DNA of 13,629 nucleotides, taken from the NCBI GenBank assembly GCA_945787595.1, contig CALZJV010000115.1:1-13629 (forward strand). The letters run 5' to 3'. Below the pieces are notes generated by a model. It was not told the DNA's origin. It worked only from the letters and a program-made list of their open reading frames with translations, and searched no databases. The DNA comes from an uncultured Desulfobacterales bacterium (GTDB lineage: Bacteria; Desulfobacterota; Desulfobacteria; Desulfobacterales; JAFDCJ01). The position numbers were made by a program, and so were the translations under genes. Each line of letters opens with the position of its first letter. Position 1 is the stretch's first letter. This document shows positions 1-6,844 of this stretch, one piece after another.

Positions 1-206
1 TTCATCGTCACATGGTCGCGCGAAAACTCAATTACACAGATCGACTTGGTGTTTCCTGGCGGCTACAGGATCGAATTTTGCAATTATTAAGTTAGTAATG
101 ATTCCTATTAATCTATAATTAACGAACTTGCAAGGGCAATAGTGATCGATTTCATAGGATAAAGCCGATTGCTTTATTTGTCCATGAAAAAATTAGCTTG
201 ACATCT
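1..206. other. Left-edge stretch, possible 3' end of an upstream gene, then AT-rich intergenic DNA
   Basis: The first 90 bases are open on the plus strand in frame 1 up to a TAA at 88-90 and in frame 3 up to a TAG at about 91-93. Either could be the last ~29 residues of a gene cut by the window edge, but the piece is too short to choose a frame or name a product. From about 85 on the sequence becomes AT-rich and closed in all frames, as expected of intergenic DNA. A small hairpin (ATAAAGC at 159-165 and GCTTTAT at 171-177, 5-nt loop) follows and could be a weak terminator for that upstream gene; it lacks a good T-tract. Confidence 0.3.
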
Positions 207-231
207 AAACGGTCGATTAATACGAACGTTT
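198..231 (+). promoter_or_regulatory. Promoter overlapped by a 25-bp TetR-like operator dyad, upstream of the efflux lipoprotein gene
   Basis: A perfect -35 hexamer TTGACA lies at 198-203. With 17-bp spacing the -10 would be TACGAA at 221-226, only 3 of 6 matches. Positions 207-231 form an imperfect palindrome: the outer arms AAACG and CGTTT are perfect, the inner TCG and CGA match, and 9 of 12 base pairs are symmetric around position 219. The dyad covers the spacer and the -10, so a bound dimer would block RNA polymerase. Long, slightly imperfect dyads over the promoters of drug-efflux genes are typical of TetR-family repressors; which regulator acts here is inference, as no regulator gene is in the window. 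Confidence 0.55.
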
Positions 232-353
232 GAATCATCATGAGGTATACCCGTATGGCAAAGACAGATAAAAGCAAAAATCACAAAACTGAATTGACCA
301 CATTGTTGAATTTTCCCTTAACGGCATCGGTGCCGGCAGAAAGGAGGCAGCCA

Positions 354-1793
354 GTGAGGCATAGAATTTTTTATGGCGTTTCGGCAATGGCTATATTCTT
401 TGTTCTATCCGGGTGCATCAATTTGGGTCCTGATTACACACCGCCGGATTTGGGAATTCAACCGCCGGAATCCTATGAGTATGCGCCCACCGGAACCAAG
501 TTAGCGGTTGACGGGGATCGCTGGTGGGAGGTTTTCGGAGATTCGGAGCTCAACCAGCTGGTGGACGAGGTCCTTAAAAACAACTGGGATATCAAGCAGG
601 CAGCTGCGCGAGTTCTGGAAGCCCGCGCGTTTTATGTCCAGGTTCGGTCCGATCGATTTCCCAGCGTAGGCATTTCCGGTAGCAAGGATCGGCGACAGAT
701 TTCAGGCGGCGGGCGCGGATCGACCACTATCGTCGATACCTATGACCTGTCGGCGCCGGCGTCCTTCGAGGTGGACCTTTGGAGCCGGCTGGCTAAAGCT
801 TCCCGAGCAGCCTGGGAGGATATACTGCAAGAGGAAGAGGCGCGGCGAACACTGGCCCAGAGCGTCGTCGCCGAAGCGATTACCCTTTATCTGGAAATGG
901 AAAGGCGGCTGCAGATTGCCGCGCAGAGTATTGAAGCGTTTCGTCTCAGTCTGCAATTTGTTGAAACACGCTATGAGCGCGGATTGACGTCAGTCCTGGA
1001 TGTGCGGCAGGCCAGACGCGTTTTAGCCCAGGCGGAAACCCTCGTTCCCCAATTTGAACAGGAGATGGGTATCATTCAGCAGGAACTGTCCGTGTTGAGA
1101 GGACGATATCCAGTAACCCGGCCAAAGCGTCTGCAGCCGGAAGATTATTATAAACGTCTGGCGTCGGTGCCACCGGGGCTTCCATCCGATTTACTGATGC
1201 GCCGGCCTGATATCAGAGCTGCCGAGGAACAGTTAAAAGCCTTAAACGAACGTGTCGGTGTGGCCAAAGCCGCGCGCCTTCCTACCATTACCTTGACCGC
1301 TGGATATGGTTGGACCAGCGAGGACTTAAATAAACTCCTGCGTTCAGAAAATGTCATCTGGAACCTGACGACCGGCCTCGTCCAGCCTATTTTTGATGCC
1401 GGGAGGCTCAAAGCCGAACAGCGGGCGGCGGAGGCCAGATATCAGCAGGGAGTTGCCGAATATGTGCAAACCGTGCTGGCTGCATTTGGCGAAGTAGAAA
1501 GAGCGCTGCTGACCCGTAAACAGCAACTTGAACGTCGGGAGCGGGAGCTGAAATTTCTTGAGGAGGCCCGTGCGACACAGCGGGTGGCCGAGGATCGGTA
1601 TATCCGCGGCCTCGTCATCTATCTGGACGTACTCAACGCACAGATTACACGCTTTCAGGCGGAAGACAGTCTGGCCCTTGTTGATCTGGCCATTGTGAGA
1701 AACCGGGTTGCACTTCACCGCGCACTGGGTGGCGGTTGGGCGGAGCCGGAACCCGTAGCAGTGAAAGAGGATGGTATCTTCTTCAACTTTTAG
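354..1793 (+). CDS. Outer-membrane efflux lipoprotein (NodT/TolC-like OMF family)
   Basis: Forms the outer-membrane channel of a tripartite efflux pump (RND or similar inner-membrane pump plus periplasmic adaptor). I choose GTG 354 because AAGGAGG sits at 341-347 with 6-nt spacing and the translation then begins with a clean lipoprotein signal: a basic start (RHR), a hydrophobic core, and lipobox L18-S19-G20-C21 (Cys codon 414-416). The product is 479 aa, the usual size for NodT-type OMFs. The frame is open back to ATG 240, which would add 38 polar residues before the signal peptide. After the Cys comes the familiar 'GPDY' motif, then two coiled-coil-rich OEP repeats; the phrase LPSDLLMRRPDI in the middle is a hallmark of the family. 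No adaptor or pump gene follows: the next gene is on the other strand, so partners must be upstream of the window or elsewhere. Substrate unknown. Confidence 0.93.
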   Translation: MRHRIFYGVSAMAIFFVLSGCINLGPDYTPPDLGIQPPESYEYAPTGTKLAVDGDRWWEVFGDSELNQLVDEVLKNNWDIKQAAARVLEARAFYVQVRSDRFPSVGISGSKDRRQISGGGRGSTTIVDTYDLSAPASFEVDLWSRLAKASRAAWEDILQEEEARRTLAQSVVAEAITLYLEMERRLQIAAQSIEAFRLSLQFVETRYERGLTSVLDVRQARRVLAQAETLVPQFEQEMGIIQQELSVLRGRYPVTRPKRLQPEDYYKRLASVPPGLPSDLLMRRPDIRAAEEQLKALNERVGVAKAARLPTITLTAGYGWTSEDLNKLLRSENVIWNLTTGLVQPIFDAGRLKAEQRAAEARYQQGVAEYVQTVLAAFGEVERALLTRKQQLERRERELKFLEEARATQRVAEDRYIRGLVIYLDVLNAQITRFQAEDSLALVDLAIVRNRVALHRALGGGWAEPEPVAVKEDGIFFNF

Positions 1794-1835
1794 ACCCTTA
1801 GTGGCCTTTATCTGGCAACATTTTGTAGGAACGTA

Positions 1836-1900
1836 AGGTGTCAGGTTTCAGGTGTCAGGGAAAGAAGATGTTAGATACTGACACCTGACACCCGACACCT
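1836..1900. repeat. Inverted repeat built of GTGTCAG-type heptamers
   Basis: Left arm 1836-1858 and right arm 1878-1900 are reverse complements at 21 of 23 positions, separated by a 19-nt loop. Each arm is itself a run of 7-nt units: GTGTCAG, GTTTCAG, GTGTCAG on the left and the complementary CTGACAC-type units on the right. As RNA this would be a very stable hairpin between two convergent genes, so it may help end both transcripts or protect 3' ends. Its modular 7-nt make-up points to an interspersed repeat family rather than a plain terminator. Confidence 0.8.
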
Positions 1901-1925
1901 AATATAAATAATCAGCGTGCCTGTT

Positions 1926-1946
1926 GCCCTGAAAGGGCCTCTTTTT
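1926..1946 (+). terminator. Rho-independent terminator of the efflux gene
   Basis: GCCCT (1926-1930) pairs with AGGGC (1934-1938) around a 3-nt loop and is followed by CT then C and five T residues (1942-1946). The stem is short (5 bp) but GC-rich and directly followed by the T-tract, in the plus direction. It lies 133 nt after the stop codon, beyond the heptamer hairpin. Confidence 0.5.
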
Positions 1947-1980
1947 CCGGGCGTAGTATTGGAGAAAGCTTAGTTCCTTG

Positions 1981-3471
1981 TTAGAGCACTCCGGCGGTTT
2001 TTGTGCGGTTTTCCCTGGCGGCTACCTGCGGATCGATGCGCCAGGTAATAAAAGGCGAAAGTGTGTACAGGAACATGTAAAGAACTGCTATGTGGCCGAA
2101 ATAAGGTGTGAACACGGAGACGAACAGCAATAACGTCAGGCGGGCAAACCAGGGATGTCGACTCATGAATCGTCCGAGGTGTAGATAGTGAATGGGATAA
2201 AGATTCATTAAGATCGCCGTAAATATCATCATTACGCAACAGAAAACAACCCAGAACTGGGTCCATGGGGAGGCCTCGTTGACGGCCTGTGTAAAAATGA
2301 TCAGGGGTGCCATGGACAGCATGGCAGCGGCTGGCGTCGGCATACCTTTGAAAAATCCCGGGATTGGATTTTTATCCAAGGTAAAATAAATCAACCGAAC
2401 GAGTCCGAGAGAGGCATATCCCCAGGCAATTAGAGCCAGGGGAATTTTCTGGACGATCGGGTCTGAAAAGGCCGAAAGGACGACATAAAAAATCCAAGCG
2501 GGTGCAATGCAGAAACTGACCAAATCGGCAATGTCATCCAAAATTCCCCCAAGACTGATATTGTGCATCTGCTCAGTTTCCGTGGGCAGCGGTTCGGTCA
2601 GGCCCAGTTTGCGCGCCAGGGCGCCATCGAGCTTGTCGAACATGGCGGCACCGATTAAAAACAAGTAAGCCTCTCTTATCCGGCCCTGGTATGCAAAAAA
2701 AACCGCCAGCAATCCCATCATGGCATTCATGACTGTCAGTGCATTGGGGAAAAAGGCCAAAATACGGCGGCGAAGTCGTTCGTTGCCCAGGCAGAGCTCG
2801 TCCAAGCATAGGCTGCCGTATTTTCGGCAATACAGGGCAATGGAGCCCAGATTGATGACCAGAAAAATAATTTCAATGAAAAACAGACCCCGCAACGGAA
2901 GATTCCCAAACCAGGAAATCGATGAGTAAATACGGGTTTCCGGCCCCTCAGGAACATAAAACGCATAGGCATAAAGAAGCGCACCTACAGGGGCGGAAAC
3001 GATGGTTCTCAGCCGGGTGAATTCGCTGTCTTCGGGATCTTGATCGTTACGGATGGCAAATCCGCGCATAAAATTAGCAAAGTTGTCGCGTACCAGTACG
3101 GTTACCGTTAATATCATCACCAAAATCGCGTGTAACAGTTCCGCCCTGCTGATATCCGGAGCAATCACATGGATGCGCCACATGGTACCGACGGCAACCA
3201 GGGGGAAAATGATCGAATAAACCACTTTGTCCATAATGCGATCAGCGAGATTTGCCATGACCGGATGGGGATGAAAGCGCGCGGCAAACCATCCGTCCAC
3301 GAGATCGAAGGTCATTGAAACAAAGAGGAAGACCACCCCCAGGATGTATAAAACCGGGCTGCGAGTCCACATAACGGCAATGGCACACAGCATTCCGCCG
3401 AACACTAATGGTGGACGGCCGTATACCAGCATTGTTGTGATTTTCTGTGGGATATATTGTTTACCGGGCAT
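1981..3471 (-). CDS. Tandem-domain CDP-alcohol phosphatidyltransferase (second domain phosphatidylserine-synthase-like)
   Basis: Multi-pass membrane protein, 496 aa, about twice the length of an ordinary family member, with two CDP-alcohol phosphotransferase motifs. Domain 1 has D56, D59-G60, D77 and D81-K82 spaced exactly as in PgsA-type enzymes, but the motif's Ala-Arg is A63-A64 (R65 follows) and the motif Gly is A73. Domain 2 is canonical: D279, D282-G283, A286-R287, G308, D312, D316, with about 11-12 extra residues between Arg and Gly; DLVSF and GMPTPAAA (377-383) resemble class II phosphatidylserine synthase. So domain 2 probably transfers a phosphatidyl group from CDP-diacylglycerol to serine or a related alcohol; domain 1's acceptor is unknown. 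Several extra hydrophobic segments follow to about 475, then a basic tail. The ATG at 3471 has no clear Shine-Dalgarno. Transcribed divergently from the murJ-like gene. Confidence 0.85.
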   Translation of the reverse strand: MPGKQYIPQKITTMLVYGRPPLVFGGMLCAIAVMWTRSPVLYILGVVFLFVSMTFDLVDGWFAARFHPHPVMANLADRIMDKVVYSIIFPLVAVGTMWRIHVIAPDISRAELLHAILVMILTVTVLVRDNFANFMRGFAIRNDQDPEDSEFTRLRTIVSAPVGALLYAYAFYVPEGPETRIYSSISWFGNLPLRGLFFIEIIFLVINLGSIALYCRKYGSLCLDELCLGNERLRRRILAFFPNALTVMNAMMGLLAVFFAYQGRIREAYLFLIGAAMFDKLDGALARKLGLTEPLPTETEQMHNISLGGILDDIADLVSFCIAPAWIFYVVLSAFSDPIVQKIPLALIAWGYASLGLVRLIYFTLDKNPIPGFFKGMPTPAAAMLSMAPLIIFTQAVNEASPWTQFWVVFCCVMMIFTAILMNLYPIHYLHLGRFMSRHPWFARLTLLLFVSVFTPYFGHIAVLYMFLYTLSPFITWRIDPQVAARENRTKTAGVL

Positions 3472-3505
3472 GGTTTATCGGAGAGCTCGATTTCTAAGTT
3501 GTCCA

Positions 3506-3534
3506 ATCATAAATAAAATCCTCACGCGTGTCAA
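3506..3534 (-). promoter_or_regulatory. Near-consensus sigma70 promoter of the CDP-alcohol transferase gene
   Basis: On the minus strand, TTGACA (3534-3529), a 17-bp spacer, and TATGAT (3511-3506): 6/6 and 5/6 matches at ideal spacing. Transcription should start near 3499 and give a ~28-nt leader before the ATG at 3471. Confidence 0.7.
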
Positions 3535-3553
3535 GGCAGAGATCTTTTCTTTG

Positions 3554-3579
3554 ATGAATTCGCACTTATTCGAATTCAT
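3554..3579. promoter_or_regulatory. Perfect 9+9 bp dyad, probable regulator site in a divergent promoter region
   Basis: ATGAATTCG (3554-3562) and CGAATTCAT (3571-3579) are exact reverse complements with an 8-bp centre. The dyad's centre is about 67 bp upstream of the predicted transcription start of the minus-strand transferase, a distance used by activators, and it lies between the two divergent genes, so it could act on both. The regulator is not identifiable from sequence. Confidence 0.5.
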
Positions 3580-3688
3580 AATCCTTTGCTTTCACGGGTA
3601 CTTTCTGATAAGGCAGACCAAATTCTACACAGTTAATCAGTAACCAGGACTGCGCCGGGATTGCGCTTTACAAACTACAACCTTGCCC

Positions 3689-5251
3689 ATGCCGAGTTCA
3701 TTGTATCGAAAAGTTGGAATTGCCGCCGTCATTATGATGGCTTCGGTTTTTTTAAGCCGGCTCTTCGGGTTTTTCCGGCTGATGGTCATTGCCTATGTCG
3801 GAGGACGCAGCGGAGACGTCGACGCCTATCAGGTGGCTTTTTTTATCCCGGAAATTTTAAACCATATAGTTGCCAGCGGTTTTCTCTCCATCACCTTCAT
3901 TCCGATTTTTTCCCGTTATTTGTCAGAAAACCAGGAAGCTCAAGGGTGGCGGGTTTTTTCTATTGTGTTGACCGGGTTTGGAAGTCTGCTTTTGTTGTTT
4001 ATCGGTATCGCATATATATTTACTCCTGAACTTGTGGACGTGGTTGCGCGGGGTCGTCCGGATCCGGTTTTCAGAGAAGATGTCATCCGGATGACGCGTA
4101 TCATTATGCCGGCCCAATTTTTCTTTTTTACCGGCGGGCTCTTTATGGCGGTTCAGTTTGCCAAGGAGAAATTCTTGCTACCGGCCCTGGCACCGATCTT
4201 GTATAATCTGGGCATCATTGTCGGAGGAATTTTTTTGAGCTCTCGCTTCGGTATGGAAGGCTTTTCATGGGGGGTTCTGGCAGGCGCGTTTACCGGTAAT
4301 TTTGCAGTCCAGTATTGGGGTGCTCGAAGAGTAGGCATGAAATTTACTCTGACTTTTGATTTCAAACATCCTGATCTGAAAAAATACGTAAAGCTGACCT
4401 TACCCCTTATGCTCGGTCTTACCATGTTTTTTTCGATGGAGGTTTTTAAGCTCTTTTTTGGTTCCTATCTACCACCCGGGAGTATTGCAGATTTGGAATA
4501 TGGATTGAGGACCATGATGCTGCTGGTTGCGTTTTTCGGTCAAGCCGTGGGCGTGGCTTCCTATCCATTTATGGCTCGCTTGGTCGCTGAAAACAAAATG
4601 CATGAAATGAATCAGTTGCTAAACAATACCCTGCGGTACTTATCCTTGGTTATTCCGTTTTCGGTGCTGCTGATGGTTCTCAGACATGAGATTGTTCTGA
4701 TCCTTTTCCAGCGAGGAAAGTTTAATGCCGCCGCCACCGATCATCTGGCTGCTGCTTTAATTTTTCTTTTGGTTGGTGCTTTTGCCTTTGCCGCCAACAC
4801 GATTGTACCCCGGGCATATTATGCCATACAGGACACGCTTTTTCCGGCAATTTACGGAACAGTTGCGGTTTTGCTGAGTATTCCTTTGTATATGCTGGGT
4901 TTAAATATAATGGGTACCAATGGAGTCGCTCTGGCAATTTCACTGTCCGGTATCTTTCAGGTGACCGTTTTATATGTGCTTTGGAATAAACGGAGCGATA
5001 ACACAGGAAGCCGAAGGGTATATTCCTTTTATCTAAAGATGATAGGGTTTGCTGCACTGACGGGGATTTTTTTGGCATGGTTTCGATCAGTGGCGTTAGA
5101 TTGGATTGACGCCACTACATTCATGGGGAGCTTGATGATGTGTGCCTTAACCGGTGCGGTTTTTTTGATAATTTTACTGGGTGCCGGTTACGGCTTAAGA
5201 ATAAAAGAAATCACGGATCTGGTGAATCGACTGGCAGAGAAGCTTAAATGA
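3689..5251 (+). CDS. murJ: MurJ/MviN-family lipid-linked oligosaccharide flippase
   Basis: Polytopic inner-membrane protein (520 aa from ATG 3689; a TTG at 3683 would add two residues; neither has a good Shine-Dalgarno) with about 13-14 hydrophobic segments. It belongs to the MOP superfamily branch that flips lipid II for peptidoglycan synthesis. Numbered from the TTG, it keeps R26 and R32 (SRLFGFFR), D47 (VDAYQVAF) and R276 (YGLR in the eighth membrane segment), which match E. coli R18, R24, D39 and R270. The N-terminal region has the family pattern ending in FIPIFSRY. However, the conserved Arg pair before AEGAFS in E. coli (R52-R53) is N60-H61 here, and that motif reads ASGFLS. It is therefore either a divergent MurJ or a paralogue moving another undecaprenyl-linked glycan. 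Next gene is convergent fabH; it shares its upstream region with the CDP-alcohol transferase. Confidence 0.85.
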   Translation: MPSSLYRKVGIAAVIMMASVFLSRLFGFFRLMVIAYVGGRSGDVDAYQVAFFIPEILNHIVASGFLSITFIPIFSRYLSENQEAQGWRVFSIVLTGFGSLLLLFIGIAYIFTPELVDVVARGRPDPVFREDVIRMTRIIMPAQFFFFTGGLFMAVQFAKEKFLLPALAPILYNLGIIVGGIFLSSRFGMEGFSWGVLAGAFTGNFAVQYWGARRVGMKFTLTFDFKHPDLKKYVKLTLPLMLGLTMFFSMEVFKLFFGSYLPPGSIADLEYGLRTMMLLVAFFGQAVGVASYPFMARLVAENKMHEMNQLLNNTLRYLSLVIPFSVLLMVLRHEIVLILFQRGKFNAAATDHLAAALIFLLVGAFAFAANTIVPRAYYAIQDTLFPAIYGTVAVLLSIPLYMLGLNIMGTNGVALAISLSGIFQVTVLYVLWNKRSDNTGSRRVYSFYLKMIGFAALTGIFLAWFRSVALDWIDATTFMGSLMMCALTGAVFLIILLGAGYGLRIKEITDLVNRLAEKLK

Positions 5252-5348
5252 TTTAACTGAAATCCGGGATCTTACAAGTTGAATCGGGAAAGTGAGCCTT
5301 AAGAATAAAACCAATGCGCAGAGTTATGGGGCGGATTAGCCAACGCGC

Positions 5349-6338
5349 TTACCACCTGATCAGGGCACTGCCCCAGGTCAAGCCGCCCCCGAACACCGGC
5401 ATACAAACCAGGTTACCTGGCTGAATGCTGCCGTCGCGCACTGCCTCATCCAGAGAGATGGCACAGGATGCCGAGGAGATGTTGCCGTATTTTTGCAGGG
5501 TTAAATAAAATTTCTCGAATGGAATTTTTAAGGATTTTGAAATGTTTTTAAACATGCGGACATTGGCCTGGTGCGGTATGATCCAGTTTATATCTACCAG
5601 CTTAAGATGATTGTATTCGATCGGCTCTTTGATGGACTCGACAAAACGCCTGACGGCCACCCGGAAACTCAGGTTGGCTTCAACCATGTTCAGGTAATGC
5701 AACCCCTTATCCACGCTTTCATGGCTTATGGGGGTGGTCTTTGAACCACCGCCCGGCATTAACAAATCCTGGCCGTTGGCTCCGTCGGTGTGGATATGAG
5801 TCGACAGGATTTCATGGGAGTTGCCGCCCCGGGTGAGTACAGCGGCTCCGGCCCCATCGCCCCATAGAATACAGGTGGAACGATCCTTCCAATTGAGAGT
5901 ACGGGACATGATTTCAGAGGCCACCACCAAAACATTTTTATAAGTTTTATTCTTTAAATATTGTTCGGCGACATTTAAGCCAAAGATAAATCCGGAACAG
6001 GCTGCGGTCACATCAAATGTCACCGCGCGGGGGGCATCCAGCTTGGCCTGCAGCCAGTTGGCAGCCGAAGGACAGCAGGTGTCCGGTGTGATCGTGGCCA
6101 CGATGATCAGATCCATCTCTTCAGCGCCCATACCGGCCATTTCAAGGGCTCCCAAAGATGCCTGGTACCCCAGATCGGAGGCCGTTTCGCCGGCCTCGGC
6201 GATTCTTCTCTCGCTGACACCGGTGCGTTGAACGATCCAATCATGGGTCGTGTCTATCCCACTTTTTTCAAGATCATAATTAGTTAAAATTTTTGACGGC
6301 AAATAAGAACCTGTGCCCAATATACGGATAGATTCCAT
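5349..6338 (-). CDS. fabH: 3-oxoacyl-[acyl-carrier-protein] synthase III
   Basis: Cytosolic condensing enzyme that starts type II fatty-acid synthesis by joining an acyl-CoA primer to malonyl-ACP. The thiolase-fold protein is 329 aa, normal for FabH, with a complete Cys-His-Asn triad: C114 (VTAACSGF), H256 (IPHQAN) and N286 (KYGNISSAS). The C-terminal GGGLTWGSALIRW is also characteristic. At the position of E. coli Phe87, which helps set primer size, this protein has Cys89 (DTCCPSAA), so the primer pocket may be wider. It stands alone, not in the common plsX-fabH-fabD-acpP cluster. ATG 6338 is chosen for the N-terminal match (I-x-G-x-G-S-Y-L-P); its Shine-Dalgarno is weak. A TTGACA occurs on the minus strand at 6422-6417 but no good -10 follows it. 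Confidence 0.95.
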   Translation of the reverse strand: MESIRILGTGSYLPSKILTNYDLEKSGIDTTHDWIVQRTGVSERRIAEAGETASDLGYQASLGALEMAGMGAEEMDLIIVATITPDTCCPSAANWLQAKLDAPRAVTFDVTAACSGFIFGLNVAEQYLKNKTYKNVLVVASEIMSRTLNWKDRSTCILWGDGAGAAVLTRGGNSHEILSTHIHTDGANGQDLLMPGGGSKTTPISHESVDKGLHYLNMVEANLSFRVAVRRFVESIKEPIEYNHLKLVDINWIIPHQANVRMFKNISKSLKIPFEKFYLTLQKYGNISSASCAISLDEAVRDGSIQPGNLVCMPVFGGGLTWGSALIRW

Positions 6339-6426
6339 TATTTTTCAATTCCCACTAAGTTCTTCGATTGTTTCTTACCAATCTCATGGTTCTGCTTGCA
6401 AGCGGCATTTTCTATTTGTCAACCTC

Positions 6427-6454
6427 AAAAAAAAAGCGGCAAATAACCGCCGCT
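6427..6454 (-). terminator. Rho-independent terminator of the zinc-finger gene
   Basis: Read on the minus strand, AGCGGC (6454-6449) and GCCGCT (6440-6435) pair around an 8-nt loop, followed at once by a nine-T run (6435-6427). It lies 26 bp beyond the stop of the 73-aa gene and separates it from fabH, so the two are probably independent transcripts. Confidence 0.85.
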
Positions 6455-6479
6455 GTTTACAATATATGGTTTTTAGTTG

Positions 6480-6701
6480 TCAACCTATGGGTGAGGGTTT
6501 GCACAGATGGGTTTCTTCCATGGCCACACGGCCACAACCGTCACAAACGAATTTCATCGAGGCCAGTTTGTCTTTACACATGTGAGCGGTCTCAACATCC
6601 GGGGTACCGCAGAAGCTGCATTTTTTTGCATCACCACATGGATTGCATAAATGGCCCGGTTCATTTGCCACCGCACCGCAATTTTTACATGTATACGCCA
6701 T
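6480..6701 (-). CDS. Small protein of three C-x2-C-x8-H-x-C zinc-finger repeats
   Basis: A 73-aa soluble protein with no signal peptide. It consists of three units, each with exactly C-x2-C-G-x7-H-x-C spacing: C5-C8-H17-C19, C28-C31-H40-C42 and C53-C56-H65-C67, with one extra cysteine (C22). Each unit should bind one Zn (or Fe) ion. The start is secure: AAGGAGGT lies 5 nt before the ATG (complement at 6708-6715). I do not recognise a named family; the compact CCHC units could mediate protein or nucleic-acid contacts or store metal. A strong ribosome site and its own terminator suggest a well-expressed single gene. Confidence 0.85.
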   Translation of the reverse strand: MAYTCKNCGAVANEPGHLCNPCGDAKKCSFCGTPDVETAHMCKDKLASMKFVCDGCGRVAMEETHLCKPSPIG

Positions 6702-6801
6702 AATATACCTCCTTTGCCGATTCAGGTATTAACTGATGGATTTGTAAAATGCCAACCAGCTATGAATGCTAAATCTTTATTTCTTACCGACTCATCCGGA
6801 A

Positions 6802-6815
6802 TGTCAATATCGACA
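6802..6815. promoter_or_regulatory. 14-bp dyad overlapping a -35 box upstream of the zinc-finger gene
   Basis: TGTCAATATCGACA is symmetric at 12 of 14 positions (TGTC...GACA arms). Its left end is also, on the minus strand, a perfect -35 TTGACA (6807-6802) facing the zinc-finger gene; the best -10 at 17-bp spacing is poor (AGAAAT, 6784-6779). It may be an operator for that gene. Confidence 0.3.
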
Positions 6816-6844
6816 GGGTAAATATGGCTATAAATAGGGAAAAG

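Noticed and set aside
240..353. N-terminal extension of the efflux protein from ATG 240 or 255
   Set aside because: Would place 33-38 polar residues before the lipoprotein signal; GTG 354 has a far better ribosome site and gives a normal signal peptide. A weak GAGG before ATG 255 leaves slight doubt.
5252..5348. Search for a terminator between converging murJ and fabH
   Set aside because: No stem with a T-tract found; only loose GCGC matches.
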